Shown here piece after piece: positions 1 through 7,258 of a stretch of DNA of 64,000 nt (position 1 is its first letter; each line of letters begins with the position of its first letter). Below the pieces are notes generated by a model, which saw only the letters and a program-made list of their open reading frames with translations, made no database searches and was not told the DNA's origin. The stretch is from Pseudorhizobium tarimense (lineage in GTDB: Bacteria; Pseudomonadota; Alphaproteobacteria; Rhizobiales; Rhizobiaceae). A program made the translations under genes and the position numbers. Location: assembly GCF_022968135.1 (NCBI RefSeq), contig NZ_JALJRA010000002.1, forward strand, positions 1 to 64,000. The letters run 5' to 3'.

Positions 1-93
1 TCGCTGCCAGGTCTGCTAAAGGCAATCAAAACAATCTTCTCATAAACACGAAAACAAACTCCCTTCCGGGCAATAAGCCCGAAACAATGGTGA

Positions 94-170
<77 letters not shown>

Positions 171-188
171 ACGTCTCAACAGTCCCTC

Positions 189-219
189 AAGCCCCCGCAG
201 CGGGGCTTCTTGCGTTTCT
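189..219 (+). terminator. terminator after tRNA-fMet
   Basis: A 7-bp stem AAGCCCC/GGGGCTT with loop CGCAGC is followed by a T-rich stretch. It lies 19 nt after the tRNA CCA end and upstream of galE, so it probably ends the tRNA transcript. The T run is interrupted. Confidence 0.6.
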
Positions 220-320
220 GGGGCCGCAGTAACAGCTCGTCCGAACATCACCGAGCCTACTAGAAGTGTGGCCATGTTGTCTGCTAGCGGAGTGCAGCGG
301 AAGCGATGAGAGAATCGGTC

Positions 321-1298
321 ATGACGAAAAATGTGCTGGTTGTCGGCGGCGCGGGATATATCGGGTCGCACACCTGCCTGCTGCTTGCCGAGCGGGGCTA
401 CATGCCGGTGGTGTACGACAACCTTTCCAATGGCCACGCCGAATTCGTCCAATGGGGACCGCTCGAACAGGGCGACATCCGGGATCGCACCCGGTTGGAT
501 GAAGTCTTTGCCCGCTACCGGCCGGACGCCGTCCTGCATTTCGCCGCGCTGATCGAGGTCGGAGAATCGGTCAAGGACCCCGTCGCCTTCTATGAGAACA
601 ACGTCGTCGGCACCTTGACGTTGCTCTCTGCGGCCATGGCCGCAGGGGTGCAGGCCTTCGTCTTCTCCTCGACCTGCGCCACCTATGGTCTGCCGGATCA
701 GGTGCCGATGGACGAGAGCCACAAGCAGGCGCCGATCAACCCTTACGGCCGCACCAAACTGATCGTCGAGCAGGCGCTGAAGGATTTCTCCGCCTATAAG
801 GGCCTGCGTTCCGTCATGCTGCGCTATTTCAATGCCGCAGGTGCCGATTTCGAAGGCCGGATCGGCGAGTGGCATACGCCCGAAACCCACGCCATCCCGC
901 TGGCGATCGAAGCGGCGCTCGGCCGCCGCCAGTCCTTCAAGATCTTCGGCAATGACTACGATACCCGCGACGGCACCTGCGTGCGGGATTATATCCACGT
1001 CCTCGATCTCGCCGATGCCCATGTGCGTGCCGTCGACTATCTGCTCGCCGGCGGTCAGACGCTCGAGCTCAATCTCGGCACCGGGACCGGCACGACGGTC
1101 CAGGAACTGGTCGACGCGATTGCGGCCGTGACCGGGCGCGCCTTTCCGGTCGAGCAGGCGGATCGCCGCCCAGGCGACTCGACCTCGCTGGTTGCCGATA
1201 ACGAGAAGGCAAGGCAGGTGCTCGGCTGGCAGCCGGTGCATGACCTGGAATCGATTGTCCGCTCCGCCTGGCAGTGGCATTCGCGGACGAACCATTAG
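321..1298 (+). CDS. galE: UDP-glucose 4-epimerase
   Basis: GalE interconverts UDP-glucose and UDP-galactose in the cytosol, feeding exopolysaccharide and LPS synthesis. It is an extended-SDR protein of 325 residues, close to the family's usual 325-340. The NAD-binding GGAGYIG motif is at residues 9-15. The catalytic set is Ser/Thr at FSST (about 115-118) and YGRTK with Tyr142 and Lys146. The ATG at 321 is preferred because GAGAGA lies upstream at suitable spacing and the protein then begins directly with the first beta strand. An in-frame ATG at 306 would add five residues. The gene is monocistronic between the tRNA terminator and a response-regulator gene. Confidence 0.93.
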   Translation: MTKNVLVVGGAGYIGSHTCLLLAERGYMPVVYDNLSNGHAEFVQWGPLEQGDIRDRTRLDEVFARYRPDAVLHFAALIEVGESVKDPVAFYENNVVGTLTLLSAAMAAGVQAFVFSSTCATYGLPDQVPMDESHKQAPINPYGRTKLIVEQALKDFSAYKGLRSVMLRYFNAAGADFEGRIGEWHTPETHAIPLAIEAALGRRQSFKIFGNDYDTRDGTCVRDYIHVLDLADAHVRAVDYLLAGGQTLELNLGTGTGTTVQELVDAIAAVTGRAFPVEQADRRPGDSTSLVADNEKARQVLGWQPVHDLESIVRSAWQWHSRTNH

Positions 1299-1415
1299 AT
1301 CCGGAATGCCCTTAGGCCGAAACGATTGGAACTCACAAAAGCCGCTCCTGTTGGATGAATGAGACAAGGATGCGGCAGCGACGAGCTGCTGTCGCGCGAC
1401 AGACAGGAGTCGACC

Positions 1416-1781
1416 ATGCAGGAAAGGCCCCTCCACGGAAAAGCGGTTCTGATCGTCGAGGACGAATATCTCGTCGCCTCGATGATGATCGATTCGCTGG
1501 AGGACGCTGGGGCGAAGGTGGTGGGGCCCGTCTCCGACATCCATATGGCGGCAGATCTCCTCGGCAATCCAACGATCCGGATCGACCATGCCCTGCTCGA
1601 CGTCAATCTCCGAGGCAAGGAGGTCTTTCCGCTCGCCGACTGCCTGGCGGAAAAGAAGATCCCGTTCGTGTTCGTCACCGGTTACGAATGCGACTTCATT
1701 CCGCAGCGGTTCCAGGGAGCCCCGTGTCTGACCAAGCCCTGCGAGCCGGAACAGGTGGTGGCCGTGCTTGCCCGTTCGTGA
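1416..1781 (+). CDS. single-domain response regulator (receiver only)
   Basis: A 121-residue CheY-like receiver with no output domain. The acidic pocket is at residues 15-17 (EDE), the phospho-acceptor is Asp62 in LLDVN, the conserved Thr is at 88 and the conserved Lys at 107 (TKPCE). Stand-alone receivers of this type in rhizobia usually take phosphate from HWE or HisKA2 sensor kinases and act by protein-protein contact. No kinase gene is adjacent, so its partner is unknown. The ATG at 1416 is chosen over an earlier in-frame start because AGGAG sits 6 nt upstream and the domain begins right after it. Confidence 0.85.
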   Translation: MQERPLHGKAVLIVEDEYLVASMMIDSLEDAGAKVVGPVSDIHMAADLLGNPTIRIDHALLDVNLRGKEVFPLADCLAEKKIPFVFVTGYECDFIPQRFQGAPCLTKPCEPEQVVAVLARS

Positions 1782-1835
1782 CCGCATCCACGGCTGACGT
1801 CCCTTGTGGGCGTGGCGACAAAGAGGGGAAGATCA

Positions 1836-2228
1836 ATGACTTTGACCGATCATCGGCATGTCCCGTCCACAGATCTGGCGGCACGTTCGACGCAGGAGGT
1901 GTTCGAGGATCACCTGAGGCTGCGCCTGCTTGGCGACCTGGAACAAGACCTTGCCCGCAACTACGCCGAGGACGTGGTCCTGCTGACCAGCAATTCCAAT
2001 CTCGTCGGCCATGACGCGCTTCGCACGTCCTCGAGCCGGCTGCGCGAACAGCTCCCGGATGCGGAGTTTCAATTCCTGGCAAAACAGGTGCGCGGGCGCT
2101 TCGCACTCCTCAATTGGCGCTCCACTTCGGACCGCTATCAGGCGGTCGAAGGGGCCGACAGCTTCGTGATCGAGAACGGCAAGATTGTTCTTCAGACGAT
2201 CCACTACAAGCTGTTGCCGGAAGCGTGA
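1836..2228 (+). CDS. SnoaL/NTF2-like domain protein
   Basis: A 130-residue protein with the pattern of the SnoaL-like NTF2 fold: an N-terminal helix (VFEDHLRLRLLGDLEQDLARNY), a strand-loop carrying YAEDVVLLTS, and a C-terminal beta sheet ending VIENGKIVLQTIHYKL. Such proteins are small cone-shaped barrels used as isomerases, hydrolases or ligand-binding units. Nothing here fixes a substrate. The start at 1836 has GAGGGGAA just upstream. It follows the receiver gene on the same strand with a 54-bp gap. Confidence 0.72.
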   Translation: MTLTDHRHVPSTDLAARSTQEVFEDHLRLRLLGDLEQDLARNYAEDVVLLTSNSNLVGHDALRTSSSRLREQLPDAEFQFLAKQVRGRFALLNWRSTSDRYQAVEGADSFVIENGKIVLQTIHYKLLPEA

Positions 2229-2346
2229 GTGCGCCGGTGTCGGAAAAGCGCCGGCGAATTTGGGGACGCCCGGAACACCTGCATCCTCTGACTGTTCGCG
2301 GATTCAAGAGTCGGCGGTGACGCCGCGCCAGCGAAAGGAATTCGTC

Positions 2347-2637
2347 ATGAAGGTTACGGGTATGGATGTCATCGTGGAAGGTCGGGGCACGGGCGGCCAC
2401 ACGGTCGAGTATGTGCTGGAAGGTGGCATTGTCGTCTCGGTGTCCACGCCGAAAGGCACGCCGGAGATCAATCGCACCAACGCGGTCGCTCGGGCGAAGG
2501 CTCTTCTGCGGCAGATCGTCGAAGAGGACATTCTCCCGGAGGATATGCCTGACGGGGTCAATCAGGATGGCGAAGCATCCGTGATGGCGCAGTCGCCCAA
2601 CTCGCCGCGGGATCGCGCCGGACTTCAGCGCGACTGA
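2347..2637 (+). CDS. conserved-looking hypothetical protein, 96 aa
   Basis: No family is recognised. It begins with a beta-rich segment (residues 4-35, strands VTGMDVIVEGR and HTVEYVLEGGIVVSVST), continues with a charged helix (about 44-62), and ends in a low-complexity polar tail. No signal peptide or membrane segment is present. AAAGGA lies upstream of the ATG at suitable spacing. It follows the SnoaL-like gene on the same strand after 118 bp. Confidence 0.6.
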   Translation: MKVTGMDVIVEGRGTGGHTVEYVLEGGIVVSVSTPKGTPEINRTNAVARAKALLRQIVEEDILPEDMPDGVNQDGEASVMAQSPNSPRDRAGLQRD

Positions 2638-2668
2638 GCCCTCGGACCAGCGCGTTCTTTCTGGGGTC

Positions 2669-3013
2669 TTACCTCAAAGCGAGACCGATCAGCACAGCAA
2701 GGCCGATCAGCAATACTGCGATCAGCGGCAGGAGCGCCGGCAGGCTGGGCCTGCGCTTGTGAAGCTCGGGTGCGTGCCACCGCATGGCCGTATCGAAGTT
2801 GCGCGAGCGTTGCTGCGGCCCGGGCTGGCGTTGCGTTGCGCGTGCGGTTGCGACCTCTTCCGCCGAGAGGGGCGCACCGCCGGCCTCCGAATCCGTCTCC
2901 AGCGGCGAAGCGGCGGGATCGAAGCCGGGACGCTTGTCGCCGGTCAATCCACGCTGGATGTCGCCGCGGATTTGTGCTGCGTTCTGTGCCTTCTTTTTCG
3001 GCTTCTTAGTCAT
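2669..3013 (-). CDS. small tail-anchored membrane protein, unknown function
   Basis: A 114-residue protein with a Lys-rich N-terminus (MTKKPKKKAQ), a long polar low-complexity centre, and a single strongly hydrophobic segment at the very C-terminus (about residues 91-112, LLPLIAVLLIGLAVLIGLAL) ending in LR. This is the topology of a tail-anchored inner-membrane protein. Its ATG overlaps the stop codon of the 50-codon gene upstream in an 8-nt overlap, which indicates translational coupling. No domain is recognised. Confidence 0.65.
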   Translation of the reverse strand: MTKKPKKKAQNAAQIRGDIQRGLTGDKRPGFDPAASPLETDSEAGGAPLSAEEVATARATQRQPGPQQRSRNFDTAMRWHAPELHKRRPSLPALLPLIAVLLIGLAVLIGLALR

Positions 3014-3158
3014 TGGCCCCTCCGGCTGGCGTCTCCACCGGGTCGGAGGGCGCCGACGTCACCCCGCCGAGATCATCGGAGCCGGGGACGATGAAAAACA
3101 CCGCCACCAAGATGATGGCGAGAATGATCAATGCCCCAAGAGCAAGCTTCAGTCCCAT
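3006..3158 (-). CDS. 50-aa single-span membrane microprotein
   Basis: A 50-codon frame read directly on the minus strand, starting MGLKLALGALIILAIILVAV. One hydrophobic helix spans about residues 4-25 and is followed by a short acidic and Pro-rich tail (SDPVETPAGGAND). AAGAGG precedes the ATG by about 8 nt. The stop TAA lies inside the overlap ATGACTAA with the next gene, so both are probably co-translated. The function is unknown. Confidence 0.6.
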   Translation of the reverse strand: MGLKLALGALIILAIILVAVFFIVPGSDDLGGVTSAPSDPVETPAGGAND

Positions 3159-3298
3159 CGGTTAACCTCTTCTGTTGCTAAGGAAAGTTTCAACTGGTGC
3201 CGCCGGGCGAAGTTCCAGATCGCGGCGCAGGCCTCAACGCATGCAACTTTACGGTGGCGCCGCTGTTCGACAGGGTAGCGCAACAATGGAAGGGACCC

Positions 3299-3514
3299 AT
3301 GAGCAATCGCACGCAAGCCATCGTTCTCATCGCAGCCTTGATCATCGTCGTCGTCGTCGGTGCATTCTTTTTCTTCGTTCAGGATTACGCATCCACATCC
3401 ACGGTGATTGTGGAAGAGCCCTATCTGCGCTCGGAGGACGCTCCCCCCAGTGCCGTCGATGATGCGACCAGTCATCCCGATCTGGTGGATGAATCCGAGG
3501 CGGTTAATGAGTGA
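3299..3514 (+). CDS. 71-aa single-span membrane protein
   Basis: A short protein with a positively charged start (MSNRTQ), one transmembrane helix (about residues 7-27, ending in four Phe), and an acidic extracytoplasmic tail rich in Glu, Asp and Ser. GGAAGGG lies just upstream of the ATG. It is transcribed divergently from the two small membrane-protein genes on the minus strand. It resembles them in design, a short hydrophobic span plus an acidic tail, but not in detailed sequence. The function is unknown. Confidence 0.6.
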   Translation: MSNRTQAIVLIAALIIVVVVGAFFFFVQDYASTSTVIVEEPYLRSEDAPPSAVDDATSHPDLVDESEAVNE

Positions 3515-3622
3515 GAAACCGCCGCAAATCGGGAACTTCCGCCAGGTCATCCGGTTTCACTGAAGGCGTGCCGCCGTCACTTGGCGTGCTCCGATTGTTT
3601 GTCAGCAACGAAAGGTGTTTGA

Positions 3623-4129
3623 ATGTTGAGGTCCATCCCGACCATCACGATGCTCGCGCTGCTTCTCCTGCCGCTTGGGCTGACGCAGGCTCACGCACAG
3701 CTGGACGAGAAGAGGTTCTTTGCCGATCGACTGACCAGCCTGAGCAACTTCGTGTTGAAGTCGGCAGAGGTTGCCGCCGTGCGGGGCGAGGAGCAGTCGG
3801 TCAAGTCCTTCGCCGAGACGGTGACGAACGAGATGCGGCAGGGCTTTGGCGTGGAGTTGGTGGAAGCCATCGAGCAGGAAGGGTTGGATCCGTCTCCGGA
3901 ACTTTCCCAGGAGTTCGCGAATAAGCTGCAGGCGCTGGATAACGCCCTTCAGAACCAGTTCGATAACGCCTATTTCTCCGCCCAGGTTCTGGCGCTGGAA
4001 AGCATGATCCAGCTTATGATGGACTACCGTGAAAATGGGCCGGAGGGTTCGCTGAAGACCTTCGCCACCAACCACATCGGCGGCATGCGGACCTTCTATA
4101 TCCGCGCGCAGCAATTTTCCGTTCCCTGA
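3623..4129 (+). CDS. secreted DUF4142-like protein
   Basis: A 168-residue protein with a signal peptide of about 25 residues ending AHAQ. A helical domain follows whose layout (FADRLTSLSNFVLKSAEVAA, then VKSFAETVTNEM) resembles the DUF4142 family of periplasmic ferritin-like helical bundles. The middle is rich in Gln and Glu helices, and no metal-ligand set is obvious. It is probably periplasmic. DUF4142 proteins are often linked to envelope stress in rhizobia, but this sequence alone does not give a role. Confidence 0.7.
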   Translation: MLRSIPTITMLALLLLPLGLTQAHAQLDEKRFFADRLTSLSNFVLKSAEVAAVRGEEQSVKSFAETVTNEMRQGFGVELVEAIEQEGLDPSPELSQEFANKLQALDNALQNQFDNAYFSAQVLALESMIQLMMDYRENGPEGSLKTFATNHIGGMRTFYIRAQQFSVP

Positions 4130-4195
4130 GCAGCGATCGCGTCGCGCCTGAAACTTCCGGGCCTTGGCTCTGTTGGAGGTGGCGGAGGACGTGTC

Positions 4196-6169
4196 ATGGC
4201 CGCAAGACCCGATTTCGAATATGCCCGTGACCGCATGATCCGCGGACAGATCATCCACCGCGGCCTCAACGACGCGGAGCTCGTGAAAGCCTTCCGCGCC
4301 GTTCCGCGAGAGGCTTTCGTCGAACCCGGCGTGGAGGAATTTGCTTACGAGGATGCGCCGCTTTCGATCGGCGAAGGCCAGACGATCTCCCAGCCCTTCA
4401 TCGTTGCGCTCATGATCGACCGGGCGGAAATCGATCCCGGTGATGCCGTGCTCGATATCGGCACTGGCTCCGGTTATGCGGCCGCGGTCGTGGCGCAGAT
4501 GGCCGAGCATATCTACACCGTCGAACGCCACGCCACGCTGGCGGAACAGGCCGAGCGCCGCTTCCGCCGGCTTGGCTACCGCAACATCCATGTCCGTGTC
4601 GGCGATGGCACGCAGGGGTGGCCGGAAGCGGCACCCTTCGATGCGATCCTGGTGGCGGCCGGTGGCCCGTCTGTCCCGCAGACGCTCAAGGAACAGCTTG
4701 AGATTGGTGGCCGCCTGATCATGCCGGTTGGTTCGGAAACCGACCAGCGGCTGATCCGGATCACCCGCACCGAGGCAGCGACCTTCGAAGAAGAGGATCT
4801 CGGCGGCGTGCGCTTCGTGCCGCTCATCGGGGCGGAGGGCTGGCAGGACCACCAGCCGGCCCGCACGTGCGAGCCAAGCCTGCCGCAGCAGATCGCGGCC
4901 GCGGCCGAACCGCTTCCCGACTTTGACGACCCAGCCTTCCGCGCGCTGTTCGACCGGTTTGCCGACGGGCGCGTGGTGCTGCTCGGCGAAGCAAGCCACG
5001 GGACTTCGGAGTTCTACCGCGCGCGGGCGGAGATCACCAAACGGCTGATCGCCGAGCACGGCTTCAACATCGTCGCAGTGGAAGCCGACTGGCCGGATGC
5101 CGCCGCACTCGATCGCTACGTGCGCCAAAGGCCGGGCCAGTCGCTGGAAACGCCATTCCAGAGGTTCCCGACCTGGATGTGGCGCAATCGAGAGGTCTGG
5201 GATCTCCTTGCCTGGATGCGGGAGCACAACGTCCGGACCGGTGAGCCGCAGAACGGTGCCGGCTTCTACGGCCTCGACATGTACAACATGAGCGGCTCGA
5301 TCGCGGCCGTCATCGAATACCTGCAGGCCAATGATCCCGAGGCGGCGCAGGTGGCGAAGGAACGTTACGGGTGCCTCACCCCATGGCAGAACGAGCCCTC
5401 CACCTATGGCCGCGCCGCGCTCACCTCCGGCTACGGCAGATGCGAAAAGGCCGTCGTCGAGCAGTGTCGAGAGCTGCTGGAGCGTGGACTGAAGCGCGGC
5501 GAGCGGGAGGATCCGGATCTTCTGGACGCCGCCCAGAACGCGCGTCTCGTCGCCTCGGCCGAACGCTATTACCGCGTCATGTATTACGGCGGCGCGGAAT
5601 CCTGGAATCTTCGTGACCGCCACATGTTCGAGACGCTGGAGCATCTGCTTGAGGCGCGGGGCTCGCAGGCCAAGGCGGTCGTCTGGGCCCATAATTCCCA
5701 CATCGGCGACGCACGGCACACCGACATGGGTTCGGCGCGCGAGGAGATCAACATCGGCCAGCTCTGCCGCGAGCGCTTCGACAGTGACGCTGCCTTGATC
5801 GGCTTCGGCACCCACGAAGGCAAGGTGGCGGCAGCGACGGATTGGGACGGCGCGATGGAGATCAAGACGGTGCGCCCTTCGCTCGACGACAGCTACGAGC
5901 AGTTGATGCATCAGTCAGGAGCGGACCGCTTTCTTCTTGATTTCGCGGCCCACCCGGATCTTGCACGCCGGCTGCAGGAGCCGCGGCTGGAGCGCTTCAT
6001 CGGTGTGGTCTACCGACCTGAGACCGAACGCGGGAGCCACTACATGTACGCCTCCCTGCCGAAGCAGTTTGATGCCCTCGTCTGGTTCGACCACACCAGC
6101 CCGGTTGAGGCATTGCCGTCGGACGAACGCCATCCGCAGGTCCCGGAAACGTTCCCATCGGGGCTCTGA
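4196..6169 (+). CDS. fusion: protein-L-isoaspartate O-methyltransferase + erythromycin esterase-like domain
   Basis: A 657-residue two-domain protein. Residues 1 to about 215 are a PCMT domain that repairs isoaspartyl residues using SAM: RMIRGQI near the N-terminus, TISQPFIVALM at about 65, and the SAM-binding VLDIGTGSGYA at about 87. Residues 240 to about 645 match the erythromycin esterase superfamily: LLGEASHGTSEFY carries the Glu and His of the active site, EADWPDA follows, and AVVWAHNSHIGD supplies the later His pair. The second domain hydrolyses macrolide lactones in EreA/EreB, but most chromosomal homologues have unknown substrates. One continuous frame links the domains through a short linker. 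The start at 4196 follows GGAGGTGGCGGAGG. Confidence 0.88.
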   Translation: MAARPDFEYARDRMIRGQIIHRGLNDAELVKAFRAVPREAFVEPGVEEFAYEDAPLSIGEGQTISQPFIVALMIDRAEIDPGDAVLDIGTGSGYAAAVVAQMAEHIYTVERHATLAEQAERRFRRLGYRNIHVRVGDGTQGWPEAAPFDAILVAAGGPSVPQTLKEQLEIGGRLIMPVGSETDQRLIRITRTEAATFEEEDLGGVRFVPLIGAEGWQDHQPARTCEPSLPQQIAAAAEPLPDFDDPAFRALFDRFADGRVVLLGEASHGTSEFYRARAEITKRLIAEHGFNIVAVEADWPDAAALDRYVRQRPGQSLETPFQRFPTWMWRNREVWDLLAWMREHNVRTGEPQNGAGFYGLDMYNMSGSIAAVIEYLQANDPEAAQVAKERYGCLTPWQNEPSTYGRAALTSGYGRCEKAVVEQCRELLERGLKRGEREDPDLLDAAQNARLVASAERYYRVMYYGGAESWNLRDRHMFETLEHLLEARGSQAKAVVWAHNSHIGDARHTDMGSAREEINIGQLCRERFDSDAALIGFGTHEGKVAAATDWDGAMEIKTVRPSLDDSYEQLMHQSGADRFLLDFAAHPDLARRLQEPRLERFIGVVYRPETERGSHYMYASLPKQFDALVWFDHTSPVEALPSDERHPQVPETFPSGL

Positions 6170-6203
6170 AACGGCCAAGCTTTTCCCCAACCTGAAGAGG
6201 GCA

Positions 6204-6236
6204 TTGACAAGACGCGCACCTTGGGCAACACATGAT
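6204..6236 (+). promoter_or_regulatory. candidate promoter for the thi-TRAP operon
   Basis: A perfect -35 hexamer TTGACA (6204-6209) lies 32 bp upstream of the TPP riboswitch. The -10 element is weak (AACACA at 17-bp spacing, or CATGAT further on). Confidence 0.35.
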
Positions 6237-6240
6237 CGCA

Positions 6241-6327
6241 TTCCGAGGGGAGCACCGTAACGGTGCTGAGATGGCGGTGAGCCGGACCCTTGAACCTGAT
6301 CCGGGTCATGCCGGCGTAGGAACGGAA
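6241..6327 (+). promoter_or_regulatory. TPP riboswitch (THI element)
   Basis: A full aptamer is readable. P1 is TTCCG (6241-6245) with CGGAA (6323-6327). A GCACCG/CGGTGC hairpin (6252-6266) follows, then the invariant CTGAGA (6266-6271), the ACCCTTGAACCTGATC core (6286-6301) and GCCGGCGTAGG (6310-6320). Thiamine pyrophosphate binding represses expression. The element sits 152 bp upstream of the ABC permease gene, and a Shine-Dalgarno-sequestering hairpin follows it. Confidence 0.95.
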
Positions 6328-6369
6328 ACGGCCACTTTCGGCGCCAATTCTCTTCTCCGCTTTTGCCTG

Positions 6370-6398
6370 GATCTCCGTGATGTAACCGTCGGGAGATC
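6370..6398 (+). promoter_or_regulatory. Shine-Dalgarno-sequestering hairpin (riboswitch expression platform)
   Basis: GATCTCC (6370-6376) is exactly complementary to GGAGATC (6392-6398). The right arm contains the Shine-Dalgarno sequence GGGAG positioned 8 nt before the ATG at 6404. This fits translational control by the TPP riboswitch just upstream. Confidence 0.6.
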
Positions 6399-6403
6399 GA
6401 TCA

Positions 6404-6469
6404 ATGCCATCGAACCATAGAAGCCGCGACCGCAGGCCTTCGCTTAGAAACTGGCCGCAGACGCGGTAG
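6404..6469 (+). CDS. 21-codon leader ORF, or N-terminal remnant of the permease
   Basis: The ATG at 6404 has a well-placed Shine-Dalgarno (GGGAG) that lies in the riboswitch hairpin. The frame encodes 21 residues, six of them Arg (MPSNHRSRDRRPSLRNWPQT then R), and ends at TAG (6467-6469). It is in the same frame as the permease beginning at 6479. It is therefore either a true leader peptide coupled to the permease, or the cytoplasmic N-terminus of the permease cut off by a nonsense codon. An Arg-rich N-terminus ahead of the first membrane helix would suit the second option. Confidence 0.4.
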   Translation: MPSNHRSRDRRPSLRNWPQTR

Positions 6470-6478
6470 GGTCGGACG

Positions 6479-7258
6479 ATGTCCCTCCCGCACATGCTGC
6501 CGGGTCTGGCAGGCCTGGTCGCGCTCTGGCAGGCGATCGTCTGGCTGGTCGCGCCGCCCCGCTACATCCTGCCCTCGCCGCTGCAGGTGACGGAAGCGCT
6601 GCTACGCCAATGGCATTTCCTGCTGCAGAACGGGCTGATCACACTCGCGGAGGTTCTTCTCGGCCTCCTCTGCGGCGGGCTTCTGGGTTTTTCCGTCGCC
6701 TTTCTCATCGCGGCCCTGCCACGGCTTGGCCGGCTGCTTTGGCCCATGGTGCTGATCCTCCAGGCGCTGCCGGTCTTCGTGCTCGCCCCCATCCTGGTCC
6801 TCTGGTTCGGCTTTGGCATGGCCTCCAAGGCGGTAATGGCGACAATCATCATCTTCTTTCCCGTCGCCTCCGCCTTCGCCGATGGCTTGCGCCGTACCGA
6901 TGCCGCAATCCTCGATGCCGTTGCCCTGACCAAGGCAAGCCATTGGCAGACGCTGCGGCTCATCCGCCTGCCGCTGGCCCTGCCGTCTCTCGTTTCCGGC
7001 CTGCGTGTTGCCGCGCCGCTGGCGCCGATCGGCGCCGTCGTCGGCGAATGGGTTGGCGCGTCTGCCGGCCTCGGCTTCGTCATGGTGCAGTCCAACGCCC
7101 GCATGCAGACCGATACTGTGTTCGCTGCCATGGCGCTGCTCGCGGCCATGACCCTCCTCCTGCGCACCGCCGTCGACCGTCTCACCACGCATCTGACGCC
7201 CTGGGCGCCGGAAATAACTTCAAAGCCTCTTCAAATCGTTAGCCGGAGAATAAAATGA
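6479..7258 (+). CDS. ABC transporter permease, thiamine-precursor type (ThiX-like)
   Basis: A 259-residue inner-membrane protein with about six hydrophobic helices and the BPD_transp_1 fold of the NitT/TauT/ThiX group. The cytoplasmic coupling loop that meets the ATPase is visible at about residues 140-165 (AVALTKASHWQTLRLIRLP). The TPP riboswitch upstream and the ThiY-like binding protein downstream point to pyrimidine (HMP or formylaminopyrimidine) uptake. The ATG at 6479 has AGGG upstream, but the expression signals of the riboswitch point to the ATG at 6404, separated from this frame by one TAG codon. The gene overlaps the next by 4 nt. Confidence 0.87.
   Translation: MSLPHMLPGLAGLVALWQAIVWLVAPPRYILPSPLQVTEALLRQWHFLLQNGLITLAEVLLGLLCGGLLGFSVAFLIAALPRLGRLLWPMVLILQALPVFVLAPILVLWFGFGMASKAVMATIIIFFPVASAFADGLRRTDAAILDAVALTKASHWQTLRLIRLPLALPSLVSGLRVAAPLAPIGAVVGEWVGASAGLGFVMVQSNARMQTDTVFAAMALLAAMTLLLRTAVDRLTTHLTPWAPEITSKPLQIVSRRIK

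Noticed and set aside
3511..3924. 137-codon frame beginning at a GTG overlapping the stop of the 71-aa gene
   Set aside because: It overlaps the DUF4142 gene in another frame, has no ribosome site and no domain.
3602..5911. 769-codon open frame on the minus strand opposite the PCMT-esterase gene
   Set aside because: It lies antisense to a well-supported gene, its product is Arg/His-rich with no domain, and it arises from high-GC codon bias on the coding strand.
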